From Pseudomonas abieticivorans (lineage in GTDB: Bacteria; Pseudomonadota; Gammaproteobacteria; Pseudomonadales; Pseudomonadaceae), in NCBI RefSeq assembly GCF_023509015.1, contig NZ_CP094975.1, forward strand, positions 1,993,501 through 2,057,500: DNA of 64,000 bases, written 5' to 3'. The notes beneath the pieces were generated by a model. That model was not told the origin of the DNA. It made no database searches and saw only the letters and a list, made by a program, of their open reading frames with translations. The translations under genes and the position numbers were made by a program. How positions within the stretch are numbered: the stretch's first letter is position 1; the number at the start of each line of letters is the position of its first letter. This document shows positions 40,427-49,178 of this stretch, piece after piece.

Positions 40427-41875
40427 TCAGTCGCCAATCACCAGCACCGTGGCGCCTTTGCGATTGGCATAATGTTCCAGTACCTGCTTGTGTTCCCGGG
40501 CAAGCCAGGCCTGCAGCCATGGCTCATCCCCACGCGCCTCGACCAGGAAGTAACGATACTCCCCGACATGCGCCGGGCTCATTGCATCCTCGCGGGTAAT
40601 GGTGGGTACTACGTACCCCCGACCTGCGTAATAGGCAATGCGCCCATCATCATAATAAACCGGTGTTGCAGCCTCTACATGCTCGGCCAGCCAATGGCCC
40701 GCCTGCACGTAATGGGTCTTTTGTGCCCCCAGCGTCAGCACGTTGTCGGTCATGACCAACAGTGCCAGCACCACGACGGCCTTGCCCAGGCGCGGAAAAC
40801 GCTCGGCAAACACCATTAGCGCGACAGCTGCCAACGGTACTGCAAGCAGGTTCAAAAAACTCACGTAGCGTGAATTGAGAAACTGTTCGCGCAAATAAAA
40901 CAACATCAACACAATCACGTAACACAACGCGGCCAGCGCCAACGGGCGGAACTCACGCCCATAGACACGTACCGCAGCCCAACTGCGCCGGTACAGGAAC
41001 GGCGCGGCAAAGGGGCCTGACACCATCACGAACTTGATGAACAACGAGGCCAGCAAGCCAAAGAAGACGATGCGACCGGCTTCGTCCCGCGAGTACTTGT
41101 TGACCAGGCTGTTGCCGAACTGCTCGGACAAGGTATTGAACGCCCCCAGCACCTGATGCGGGTCGAGCATATTCAAGTAAACGCCGACGCGCCCGGAGTG
41201 AACGCCCCCATGGCTGAACAGCCACGCCGCCGCCAAAACCACCCCCAGAGCGGGCAAGGCAACGAATTGCAGGATACGCCCCCAGTGGCCGTCGCGCACC
41301 CCCAACAGTTGCCAGGCCAGCAACGCGGGCAGCAACATCAAGGCTTCCAGCCGGAACAGCGCCGCCGCGGCAATGGCCAGGTGAATCAGCAGCGCCTGCA
41401 GCCAGCCGCCCTTGGCCTGCCAGCGCATGGCCTGCCACAGCGCCAGCACGCAGAAGAACCAGAAGCCGAATTCGCGCAAGATGTCATAGCGGAACTGGTT
41501 GAACGCCGGCATCGCCAGCACCACCAGGCAGGCCCAGTAGCTGGCCGCCGGTACCCGTTGGCGCACGATATCGACCATCAAGGCGCAGGTACCGGCCATG
41601 AACAGCGCGCACCACAGGGTAGCGCTCAGCAACAGCGGCAGGTGCAACAGCGAATGGGTGCCCACCAGCAGGAAAATAAACCACGGCCAATCGAATATCT
41701 GGAAGGCCACCTGCGGGCCTTGCTCGATGATCCGTTGGGCAATCGTGAGGTAAAGCGCAGCGTCGCGATCGATGACGCTGGTGCCCAGCACTGCCACCAG
41801 GGAAAGCAGCAAGCTGCCAAAAAAAGCCAGCCGAACCGGGGACAACCCTTTCAGCCGGGAAAAAAGTTCGTGCAC
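40427..41875 (-). CDS. Polytopic membrane glycosyltransferase (GT-C/PMT-like)
   Basis: A 482-residue protein with about eleven membrane helices. After the first helix it has DRDAALYLTIAQRI, an acidic first-loop motif typical of GT-C enzymes that use polyprenyl-phosphate sugars, and a soluble C-terminal periplasmic domain of roughly 100 residues (YYDDGRIAYYAGRGYVVPT). The GTG start at 41875 has GGAG six bases upstream. Such enzymes modify LPS or lipid A in the periplasm. It does not look like WaaL, which has a different motif. Confidence 0.75.
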   Translation of the reverse strand: MHELFSRLKGLSPVRLAFFGSLLLSLVAVLGTSVIDRDAALYLTIAQRIIEQGPQVAFQIFDWPWFIFLLVGTHSLLHLPLLLSATLWCALFMAGTCALMVDIVRQRVPAASYWACLVVLAMPAFNQFRYDILREFGFWFFCVLALWQAMRWQAKGGWLQALLIHLAIAAAALFRLEALMLLPALLAWQLLGVRDGHWGRILQFVALPALGVVLAAAWLFSHGGVHSGRVGVYLNMLDPHQVLGAFNTLSEQFGNSLVNKYSRDEAGRIVFFGLLASLFIKFVMVSGPFAAPFLYRRSWAAVRVYGREFRPLALAALCYVIVLMLFYLREQFLNSRYVSFLNLLAVPLAAVALMVFAERFPRLGKAVVVLALLVMTDNVLTLGAQKTHYVQAGHWLAEHVEAATPVYYDDGRIAYYAGRGYVVPTITREDAMSPAHVGEYRYFLVEARGDEPWLQAWLAREHKQVLEHYANRKGATVLVIGD

Positions 41876-41907
41876 CCTTATCTCCAGATACCCGTTGCCT
41901 GCACGGC

Positions 41908-42819
41908 CTACGATTTAACCAACAGGCGCAAAACCTTGCGCACGTATGTCCAGCGCATCGCCTGGCCCGGGCTCAGCTGCCAGGCGCGCAAATAGAAGCG
42001 GCGCGCCGCTGCCGAATCTTGCGCCAACAACGCGCCGCGAAACAGTGAAAGATAGCTTTGCGCCTCGAAACGCCGGCGCAATGGCTGGCAGTCCGCGGGC
42101 AATTGGGCGAACGCCTCGCGGGCGACGTCCATGGCAAAGGCTTCTTCATTGTCGCGCCGGTGGCGCAAGCTGCCAGCATGCTTGTAGATCCGTGCCACGG
42201 GGTCAGCGGTCAGCGCCACGGGGGCACTGACCAGCAAGTAGGCGAACACCGGTATATCTTCACCGGTGCTGAGCATTTCCGGGTACGGACGCTGCAACAG
42301 CAGGTCGCGCCGGAACAACGTGCAACTGTGTGACACCGAGAGGGTTTTCTTCAGCAAGTAACGGCTGATCAACTCGCGCGCAGACAAGGCCGGTACCGGC
42401 GTGGGCTTGCGCACCCGCTCGCTACCGTCCGGATACACCGACACATAGGCCGCCAGCACGATGCCGGCATCTGGCGTTTCGGCCAGTGCCGCACTCAGGC
42501 TGGCCAGGGCAGTGGGCAATAGCTCATCGTCGGCATCCAGCAGCAACACGTGCCGCCCTTGCGCCAGGCGTATGCCGTGGTTGCGCGCCGACGCCGCCCC
42601 GCCATTGGCCTGGTCGACGACCTGCACTTGAGGGTAACGCGCCGCGTAATCGCCCAGCACCTGCAACGTGCCGTCGGTGGAGCCGTCATTGACGACGATC
42701 AGCTCCAGGCCGTCGCGCCACTGGCCCAGGACAGAGTCCAGGGCTCGCGGCAACAGGTGTGCATAGTTGTAGGCCGGGACGATGACGCTGATCTGCACTT
42801 CAGGGTGCGGCATGGCCAC
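41908..42819 (-). CDS. Family 2 glycosyltransferase
   Basis: A 303-residue inverting transferase. The GT-A domain is plain: ISVIVPAYNYAHLLPRALDS, VVNDGSTDGT and LLDADDELLP carrying the DxD metal site near residue 95. It overlaps the end of the carbamoyltransferase gene by 14-20 bp; GTG 42819 has better ribosome spacing than ATG 42813. This coupling, and the LPS setting, point to core or O-chain sugar addition. It may stand in for wapR/wapH of P. aeruginosa, but the specificity is unknown. Confidence 0.85.
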   Translation of the reverse strand: MAMPHPEVQISVIVPAYNYAHLLPRALDSVLGQWRDGLELIVVNDGSTDGTLQVLGDYAARYPQVQVVDQANGGAASARNHGIRLAQGRHVLLLDADDELLPTALASLSAALAETPDAGIVLAAYVSVYPDGSERVRKPTPVPALSARELISRYLLKKTLSVSHSCTLFRRDLLLQRPYPEMLSTGEDIPVFAYLLVSAPVALTADPVARIYKHAGSLRHRRDNEEAFAMDVAREAFAQLPADCQPLRRRFEAQSYLSLFRGALLAQDSAAARRFYLRAWQLSPGQAMRWTYVRKVLRLLVKS

Positions 42820-44554
42820 TCACGCTGTCCTTGACCACCAGGATGTCCTCCATGATCAAGTACTGCAGGTCCGAGCCGAAGAACATGTTCAGCGCGTCGG
42901 TTGGCGAGCAGATCATCGGTTCGCCACGACGGTTGAGCGAGGTGTTCAGGGACACGCCGTTGCCGGTCAGGTCCTCCAGCGCCTTCATCATGTCGTAGTA
43001 GCGCGGGTTGTATTCACGCTTGAGCACCTGGGCCCGCGAGGTGCCGTCTTCGTGGACGACTTCCGGCACGCGGGTCTTCCACTCATCCGACACCTCGAAG
43101 GTGAAGGTCATGAACGGCGCCGGGTGATCGACCTTGATCATCTGCGGGCCGACGGTGTCGAGCATCGAGGGGCAGAAAGGCCTCCAGCGCTCGCGAAACT
43201 TGATTTGTTCGTTGATGCGGTTGGCCACGCCCGGCACGCTTGGGCAGCCGATGATGGAGCGACCGCCCAAGGCGCGCGGGCCGAACTCCATGCGGCCCTG
43301 GAACCAGGCCACTGGGTTGCCATCGACCATGATCTGGGCAATGCGCTGGGGCATGTTGTCGATTTTTTGCCAGGCCGGCTTGCTCGGGTGGCGAGCACAG
43401 GCGGCAATCACGTCTTCGTTGCTGTACTCGGGGCCCAGGTACACGTGCTCCATCTTCTCGACCGGTACGCCGCGGGCGTGGGACACATATGCCGCCGCGC
43501 CCACCGCGGTGCCGGCGTCGCCGGAAGCGGGCTGCACGAACAACTCCTTCACGTCGTCACGGGCGATGATCTTCTGGTTCAGCTTGACGTTCAGGGCGCA
43601 ACCGCCGGCGAATGCCAGCTTGCCGGTTTCCTTGAGCACGTCGCCCAGGTAGTAGTCGATCATCTGCAGCGAGATTTTCTCGAACAGCGCCTGCATGCTG
43701 GCCGCGTAGTGGATGTAAGGCTCGTCGGCGATGTCGCCTTCGCGCTTTTTACCCAGCCATTCGATCAGTTTGGGCGAGAAGTAAAAACCCTTGCCCTTCT
43801 CTTTATAGCGACGCAGGCCGATGACGTTGGCGTAGTCGGTGTTGATTACCAGTTCGCCGTTTTCAAAGCTGGCCAGGCGCGAGAAGTCGTACTTGCTGGC
43901 GTCGCCATACGGCGCCATGCCCATGACCTTGAACTCGCCATCGAGCATCTCGAAGCCCAGGAATTCGGTGATCGAGCCGTACAGGCCGCCCAGCGAATCC
44001 GGGTCGAAGAATTCCTTGATCTTGTGGATCTTGCCGTTTTCGCCGTAGCCGAAAAAGGTGGTGGCGTACTCGCCCTTACCATCGATGCCCAGGATCGCGG
44101 TTTTCTCTTTGAAACCGGAGCAGTGGTAAGCGCTGGAGGCGTGGGCCAAGTGGTGTTCAACGGGCTCGATCTTGATTTTTTTCGCGTCGAAACCCAACTG
44201 CTCCAGGCAGAACACGATCTTGTTGCGGTAGCGCTTGTAGCGGCGGTTACCCATCAACAGTGCGTCGAGGGCACGGTCCGGGGCGTACCAATAACGCTTG
44301 GCGTAGTGCCAGCGCGCCTTGCCGAACAGGCTGATCGGGGCGAACGGGATCGCCACCACGTCAACGTCGGATGGCTTGATGCCGGCCTGTTCCAGGCAGA
44401 ACTTCGCCGACTCGTAGGGCATGCGGTTCTTTGCATGTTTGTCCCGCACGAAGCGCTCTTCTTCGGCCGCTGCGATCAGCTTGCCGTCGATATACAGGGC
44501 CGCGGAGGGGTCATGGCTAAGGGCGCCGGACAAGCCAAGAATCGTCAATGCCAA
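42800..44554 (-). CDS. wapO: Carbamoyltransferase, WapO-like (NodU family)
   Basis: A 584-residue enzyme that moves carbamoyl phosphate onto a sugar hydroxyl. The TobZ/NodU layout is complete: LTILGLSGALSHDPSAAL with the Kae1-like start, the HHLAHASSAYHCSG metal site near residue 130, GGCALNVKLNQKI near 320, and the C-terminal EFGPRALGGRSII with MEDILV at the end. In P. aeruginosa the neighbour-equivalent PA5005 is thought to carbamoylate core heptose. The start codon is TTG, with AGAGG well placed. It has a recognisable promoter at 44625. Confidence 0.9.
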   Translation of the reverse strand: MALTILGLSGALSHDPSAALYIDGKLIAAAEEERFVRDKHAKNRMPYESAKFCLEQAGIKPSDVDVVAIPFAPISLFGKARWHYAKRYWYAPDRALDALLMGNRRYKRYRNKIVFCLEQLGFDAKKIKIEPVEHHLAHASSAYHCSGFKEKTAILGIDGKGEYATTFFGYGENGKIHKIKEFFDPDSLGGLYGSITEFLGFEMLDGEFKVMGMAPYGDASKYDFSRLASFENGELVINTDYANVIGLRRYKEKGKGFYFSPKLIEWLGKKREGDIADEPYIHYAASMQALFEKISLQMIDYYLGDVLKETGKLAFAGGCALNVKLNQKIIARDDVKELFVQPASGDAGTAVGAAAYVSHARGVPVEKMEHVYLGPEYSNEDVIAACARHPSKPAWQKIDNMPQRIAQIMVDGNPVAWFQGRMEFGPRALGGRSIIGCPSVPGVANRINEQIKFRERWRPFCPSMLDTVGPQMIKVDHPAPFMTFTFEVSDEWKTRVPEVVHEDGTSRAQVLKREYNPRYYDMMKALEDLTGNGVSLNTSLNRRGEPMICSPTDALNMFFGSDLQYLIMEDILVVKDSVSGHAAP

Positions 44555-44624
44555 GGGTCTAGCCTCTTTAATACGGAATATGTGCGCCAGCGGCCCGCGG
44601 GGCGACTGGCGGCGAAAGGCGGGG

Positions 44625-44653
44625 ATTATAGCGTAATACGCGGGCGTGTAGCA
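44625..44653 (-). promoter_or_regulatory. Sigma-70-like promoter for the carbamoyltransferase operon
   Basis: A perfect TATAAT on the minus strand at 44630-44625 is preceded at about 16 bp by GCTACA, a weak -35. Transcription would start near 44618 and give a leader of about 64 bases before the TTG start at 44554. Confidence 0.5.
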
Positions 44654-44697
44654 GGCTTGGGCTGTATCGGGCTTGGCAGAATGGCGCTACGTAACGG

Positions 44698-45636
44698 CTA
44701 CCTGTCCGCACCCAACCCATAGTATTTGCCCCCAGGGGGTACCTGCTTGAAAACAAATTGGTCAATGCGCAGCACCGACGCATACCCCTGGCCATCCCCG
44801 TCACGGGTCCAGAACCATTTTTGCAGGAACTGGGGCGGCAGCTGGCCCCTGAAATGGCTGTGCACGATATCCACACGTGAATTAGTGACCGGGAAGCCGG
44901 CGTTTTTTGCGGCATTTCGCACTTTAGCCCATGTATCGGGGCCAAAAAACTTGCAGCGCACCACCGCCGTGGCCGGCACGCAAAAGCTGTAGCTTTGCTG
45001 CTGGCCCAGCGCGTCGGTCACGGTAATGACGGTCGTCCCTGCACCTTTCGGCCACAGAGTGCCCGCCCCATCCACCACAGCCACCGCCGGGTTACTGGAC
45101 GCGAACGCGTAAGGCGCCAGCCCGCCCGAAGGCAGATGCCCCATCTGGCTCAGTTGCGCCACGTACTGCGGATAGTCGACCAGCACCGGTACCAGTTGAT
45201 TGCTTGCCCAACTCAAGGGTGAACTGCCGAGCGAGAGTGGCGGCTTGGTTGGCTCGACGATCACAGGGTCTGGTTCTGGGTCAGGCGGCACTTCCTCTTG
45301 CGCAACCCCGACCTCGAACTCAAGCGTTGCGCTGAGCCATTGCTCAGCGTCGCGCACCATGGCGTAAAAAAGCATCACCGGTTTGCCGGTATTGGCGGCT
45401 ATGGCCGTATCCGCAATGAGAAACTCAACCCGGCCTGAAGTGCTGTCACCCCATCGCGGCTCCAAATCAGGTGTGCCATCGCCCGGTTCGCCCACCCAGT
45501 TCAGCGCCACCAAATCGCTGTCGCGCATGTCGGGGTAGCAGACCGTCACCTTCAACCCGGCGGCCTGCGGAACCAGCAACCCGTCGGCCAAACCCTCAAG
45601 CAGTGGCGCTGGCAACTCTGTGTCTTTGGTATTCAT
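44698..45636 (-). CDS. Ig-like repeat protein with BIG2-like domain, unknown function
   Basis: A 312-residue protein, third in a leftward cluster. Residues 8-110 are the same module as the start of the 47472 gene: the pattern DMRDSDLVALNWVG, GDGTPDLEP, then AIAANTGKPVMLFYAMVRD. A Pro/Glu-rich linker (110-130) leads to a BIG2-like unit (SSNPAVAVVDGAGTLWPKG, TTVITVTDALGQ) near 180-220. The last 85 residues, with two Cys and RVDIVHSHFRGQLPP, match nothing I know. No signal peptide is seen, so export by an unmarked route or a cytoplasmic role are both open. Confidence 0.75.
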   Translation of the reverse strand: MNTKDTELPAPLLEGLADGLLVPQAAGLKVTVCYPDMRDSDLVALNWVGEPGDGTPDLEPRWGDSTSGRVEFLIADTAIAANTGKPVMLFYAMVRDAEQWLSATLEFEVGVAQEEVPPDPEPDPVIVEPTKPPLSLGSSPLSWASNQLVPVLVDYPQYVAQLSQMGHLPSGGLAPYAFASSNPAVAVVDGAGTLWPKGAGTTVITVTDALGQQQSYSFCVPATAVVRCKFFGPDTWAKVRNAAKNAGFPVTNSRVDIVHSHFRGQLPPQFLQKWFWTRDGDGQGYASVLRIDQFVFKQVPPGGKYYGLGADR

Positions 45637-45672
45637 GCCCCATCCCTCGTCGCCGATTGAAAGTGCGGAACG

Positions 45673-45795
45673 TCACTGCGCCATGGTCTGGTCCGGTTGG
45701 TCATCCACCGCCCCGCCGCCCCTGAACACCGCCAAGGCCCAGGTGGCCAGCGTTGTGATCGCAGGCGCGCCGACCGGTTTGCGTGGGTGGTTCAC
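45673..45795 (-). CDS. Short ORF coupled to the halovibrin-like gene, 40 residues
   Basis: GTG at 45795 overlaps the stop of the preceding gene as GTGA, and the frame runs 40 codons to TGA at 45673, ending 36 bp before the ATG of the next gene. The peptide starts MNHPRKPVGAPAITTLAT and has a modest hydrophobic patch (TLATWALAVF) with an acidic tail. The coupling geometry and its fit in the gap are the only support. It could be chance. Confidence 0.35.
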   Translation of the reverse strand: MNHPRKPVGAPAITTLATWALAVFRGGGAVDDQPDQTMAQ

Positions 45796-47342
45796 GGCAT
45801 CAGTGCCTGGTCTTCCAGGTGAAAGCTGAAGGTGGAAGGGATGCCGTCGCCCAGTAACACGCGCACCACGGGCAGCACCTTGCGGGTACTGTTGTAGTAG
45901 TCCTCCTGGATGTACTTGGCGCCCGCTAGCGCACCGGCAGCGTCACGCTCGTTGGCGTAGAAAATGGCTTCGAGGGGCAATTGCAGCGGAATATCCTGCG
46001 GCCAGGTTTCCAGCATGATTTCGTTATGTTGAGGCCGCTCGACAGGCGGAGAAAAATGCGCACGCACTGCCACGCTCAAGGCAAAGGCATCCTTGTTCGA
46101 CGCGAAAGCGCATTGGTGCTGGTAACGAGAGTCCCCCCCACTGACCGCGTGGTAATGGCTGATCCACTTGGCAAGGGTGTCGACACCCAGTGACGAACAG
46201 TAAAGGCTGGTGGTGGGATAAAACCGGCTGGCACCGCAGCCCTGGTTGGCACGGAAGAGCGTTTGTGCATCGGACGGAAACGCGCATAGCAAGCGGATCG
46301 GCCGGTCACCCGCTTGCAGGGCCGAATCGAAATCCTTGAACACGACCCCCATCGACGCGGCCCAACTGAAATACTGCATACCCACGTCACGGCGAATGTA
46401 AGAAAAGGACACCCCCCCGCTGCTGACCGAGTTGGGGCTGGGGTTCCAGGAGTGAAAGCTGGCGCCGTAGCCAGTTACCCTCATCAGCACGCCATTGCAG
46501 TAGTAAGCCGCCCGACCATCGCAGTCATTGCGCGTGTCGTTGTAGCGAGCGTCTAGCCGCGCCGCAACCAACTTGCCATTTTCAATGCTGTCGGACGTCA
46601 GGGTCAGCTCAATCGGCGCCGAGACCTGCCACTCCTCCTGCCCTTGCACCTTGTAACGGTAAGACACTGAAACCCGCCGGCCGAGATTCTCCAGCAACCA
46701 TGCCCTGGGCAATGCAAACCGCACGGGCTGGTCGCCTGTCACGACCTGCGCAGCAGTGGTGCGGGTTACCACACCGTCCCAGGTAACCTGCACCGTGTCA
46801 TTGGCCGCCAGCCCCGCGTAGTACACCTGGGCCGTAGCGTCCTGCGCGACCCTGCTGATGTTGAGCACCCCGTCGACCGCCTCCACGACCTGGAAGGCCG
46901 GGTCATTTGCACTGCCCAGTACCTGCAGCGTGAGCGGGGCAGATAGTTGCTCGGCGCCTGTACCCCCCACCCTATAGGCGTAATTGAGTACCACCGTGTG
47001 CCCCAGGTTTTCTTCAATCCACGCCCTGGGCAATTGAAAGCGCAGCACGGTGGCTATAGCGACAGTCTTTGTTTCGGTGGTATGGCTGCGGGTGCCTTGC
47101 CAGGTCACACGCACGGCGTCACCGGGGCCCATGGGGTAGTAGACTTCTGCCGTGGCATGTTCACCCACTGCGGCCGGGTCCAGTTCGCCATTGGGCGCTT
47201 CGCTCAGGCGAAAAATCTCCAAGGCCCGCGCCGCGCTCATCATGAGCATTGGGCGGGGCGTTGGTTCAGGTTGCGGCGCTTGGCAGGCACTCAATGCAAG
47301 GCATAGCCCCCAACACCAAAGTCGACGATTGATCAGGCGCAT
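45792..47342 (-). CDS. Lipoprotein with two Ig-like repeats and a halovibrin (HvnA)-like C-terminal domain
   Basis: A 516-residue predicted lipoprotein; ATG 47342 has AGGAGG seven bases upstream, and the lipobox LSAC puts lipidated Cys at 20. Two tandem repeats of about 95 residues follow (40-140 and 141-240), each with VYY-x(8)-D-x-V-x-VTW and F-x-LPRAW-x-x-ENLG. From about 245 the sequence resembles Pseudomonas proteins annotated halovibrin HvnA (ARLDARYNDTRNDC, SPNSVSSGGVSFSYIRRD, EDYYNSTRKVLPVVRV). Halovibrins were described from Vibrio fischeri as secreted NAD-consuming enzymes. The match is from memory of the family, so the enzyme activity is inference. Confidence 0.72.
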   Translation of the reverse strand: MRLINRRLWCWGLCLALSACQAPQPEPTPRPMLMMSAARALEIFRLSEAPNGELDPAAVGEHATAEVYYPMGPGDAVRVTWQGTRSHTTETKTVAIATVLRFQLPRAWIEENLGHTVVLNYAYRVGGTGAEQLSAPLTLQVLGSANDPAFQVVEAVDGVLNISRVAQDATAQVYYAGLAANDTVQVTWDGVVTRTTAAQVVTGDQPVRFALPRAWLLENLGRRVSVSYRYKVQGQEEWQVSAPIELTLTSDSIENGKLVAARLDARYNDTRNDCDGRAAYYCNGVLMRVTGYGASFHSWNPSPNSVSSGGVSFSYIRRDVGMQYFSWAASMGVVFKDFDSALQAGDRPIRLLCAFPSDAQTLFRANQGCGASRFYPTTSLYCSSLGVDTLAKWISHYHAVSGGDSRYQHQCAFASNKDAFALSVAVRAHFSPPVERPQHNEIMLETWPQDIPLQLPLEAIFYANERDAAGALAGAKYIQEDYYNSTRKVLPVVRVLLGDGIPSTFSFHLEDQALMP

Positions 47343-47471
47343 CGAAAACCTCCTGCAAGGCAAAATTTGGTCGAGCGCCACCCCCGCAGGGTTTGATTGC
47401 CGGCGCCTGTGCAAGTAAAAAAGTGATCATGAATTGGGCGCCAATCGCCCCAGTCATGGCCTGTTATTGAC

Positions 47472-48815
47472 CTAGAGCGTGATTCGCCATACCCGCGAAA
47501 ACAGCAATGTTTCGCCGGGTATGCGCCGCAGTACGCTGTAGTTGATCAACACAGTTTTGCCGCGGTTCTCCGTGATCCAGGCCGCAGGAATGTTGAATTG
47601 CTCAACCCTGCCGGTAACCACATTCTGGTGGCCGGTGTCATGCACGACCACGCCGGTCCAGCGCACCCGAGCCGATTGCCCGCTAGCCAGCGCCGGGTAG
47701 GTCACCGACACCACCTGGTTATTCGCAGAGATGCGCGGCGCAGGCAAGTCGATGGGTTGCGGGCTGACGCGCAAAGTGAACTTGGCCGAGGTCGCCATCA
47801 GCACCCCGCCCCGGTAAACCGTGTACTCGATGAGCGCGGAGCGGCCTATCACGTCCACCACCTCAAGGCGCGGAACCGGGAAGTCGATAATGCGTGGAGT
47901 CGTGACCTCGACGATTTCTGACCAATAGACGATGGCATCGTGTGACCATCGGACCCGAATCGTAGTACCCGCCATACCGGTAAAAATAGGCACGCGAACA
48001 TGAATGAAATCGCTGTCGTAGATATCCGGGAAGTTCAAGTAGTCGGTAGGCGCCTCCACGACAATTGGCCTTGGCGCGGTAATCGGGCCTGACGCCTGGA
48101 GCGTCAGTGGCAACGATGGAAAAGCCTGCGCCAGATGCTCCGGCAGGCTGCCATCGAAGCTGACTTTCAACTCTATAGCCAGGGGGGAAGGTGCCAGCAG
48201 CCCCTGAAGGTCGACCCGAGGCAGGGTAATGTTCAAACCTTGCGCAAATTCCTGCGGGGTAATTACGCGGCCCGCCGCCAATGTGATCACCCTGGCGGTC
48301 CCGTCGCTGGCCGTGCCCATGGCTCGCAGCCAGATTCTCTGGCCTGCGGTAATCAACGGCCAGCGCACGGCCAGCACCTGCGCATCCCCGATGAAGGCGT
48401 TGAGGTCCAGCACCAAGGTGCCGTTGGTTTGCGGCACCGTGGGCGCGGTGAGGTCGGCCTGGGAAAGGGCCAGCACTGCCAAGTCAAGGATGTCCGAGGT
48501 GTACTGTTCGCCGTCACGCAGCACCGCGTAAAACAAGGTGACCGACTTACCCAGGTTCGCGGCGATCGCAGAGACCGGTACCGACACATCGACAAACCCC
48601 ATCACGCTGCCATTGATAGGCGCCAGGTCCGGCGTGCCGGGGCCGGCGGTGCCCAGCCACAGCACCGCAATCAGATCACTGGCGCGCATGTCATCGTAGC
48701 GAACCTGGGCCGTGGCGCCATTTTGCGCACTCATCGCAGGCAGCTGATCGGGGTTCTGCACCGCCTCGAGCACCCTGGGTGCCGGCCAAGGGGCGGTCGC
48801 CAGCGCGCCGTTCAA
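47472..48815 (-). CDS. Ig-like repeat protein, possible frameshift near the start
   Basis: A 447-residue protein as read from TTG 48815. An N-terminal module matches that of the 44698 gene (DMRASDLIAVLWLG, SAIAANLGKSVTLFYAVLRD). Three or four further units follow, the last with ARVRWTGVVVHD and FNIPAAWITENRGKTVLIN, the same repeat as in the halovibrin-like lipoprotein. No signal peptide is evident. A better initiation site, GTG 48883 after GGGGAAG, is in another frame that stops after about 23 codons, whereas this frame stays open upstream to 48896. A one-base change may have split the true start. Confidence 0.72.
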   Translation of the reverse strand: MNGALATAPWPAPRVLEAVQNPDQLPAMSAQNGATAQVRYDDMRASDLIAVLWLGTAGPGTPDLAPINGSVMGFVDVSVPVSAIAANLGKSVTLFYAVLRDGEQYTSDILDLAVLALSQADLTAPTVPQTNGTLVLDLNAFIGDAQVLAVRWPLITAGQRIWLRAMGTASDGTARVITLAAGRVITPQEFAQGLNITLPRVDLQGLLAPSPLAIELKVSFDGSLPEHLAQAFPSLPLTLQASGPITAPRPIVVEAPTDYLNFPDIYDSDFIHVRVPIFTGMAGTTIRVRWSHDAIVYWSEIVEVTTPRIIDFPVPRLEVVDVIGRSALIEYTVYRGGVLMATSAKFTLRVSPQPIDLPAPRISANNQVVSVTYPALASGQSARVRWTGVVVHDTGHQNVVTGRVEQFNIPAAWITENRGKTVLINYSVLRRIPGETLLFSRVWRITL

Positions 48816-48883
48816 GACCGTAGCCTGCAGGGAAGCCGAACTGCCACCTGTGGCAAAGGCGCATAGGCCTTGAACTCTTTCAC

Positions 48884-49178
48884 TTATTCTTCCCCACTAT
48901 AATTAATAGCTGGAAACAGTAAACAGCACTGCACGGCGCACAGTAGCAAGCGACATGAAAGGCACTTTAAAAACCGCGCAATAGACCAAGCCAACACGTA
49001 TAAAAAACTAGCTGATGGCCGTTATAAGTCCAGAAAAGAATAAATATTTTCCGCCAGTGTAAATGGTAATTTTCGTTTCAAAAAAACCATTCATAACATC
49101 AGAAAAATAAGTCCAACACCTCAAATAATAATTTACATCTTCAACTACCCATTAGCGCCAAACTGCTCATCTGTACCC
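48884..49178. other. AT-rich intergenic control region
   Basis: About 300 bp with no credible gene and clearly lower GC than the surroundings, with many A/T runs. On the minus strand TTTACT and TATAGT, 16 bp apart, lie just before the GTG at 48883 and could be the promoter of the Ig-repeat cluster. AT-rich stretches of this kind are common at acquired loci and bind MvaT-type silencers in Pseudomonas. Confidence 0.5.
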
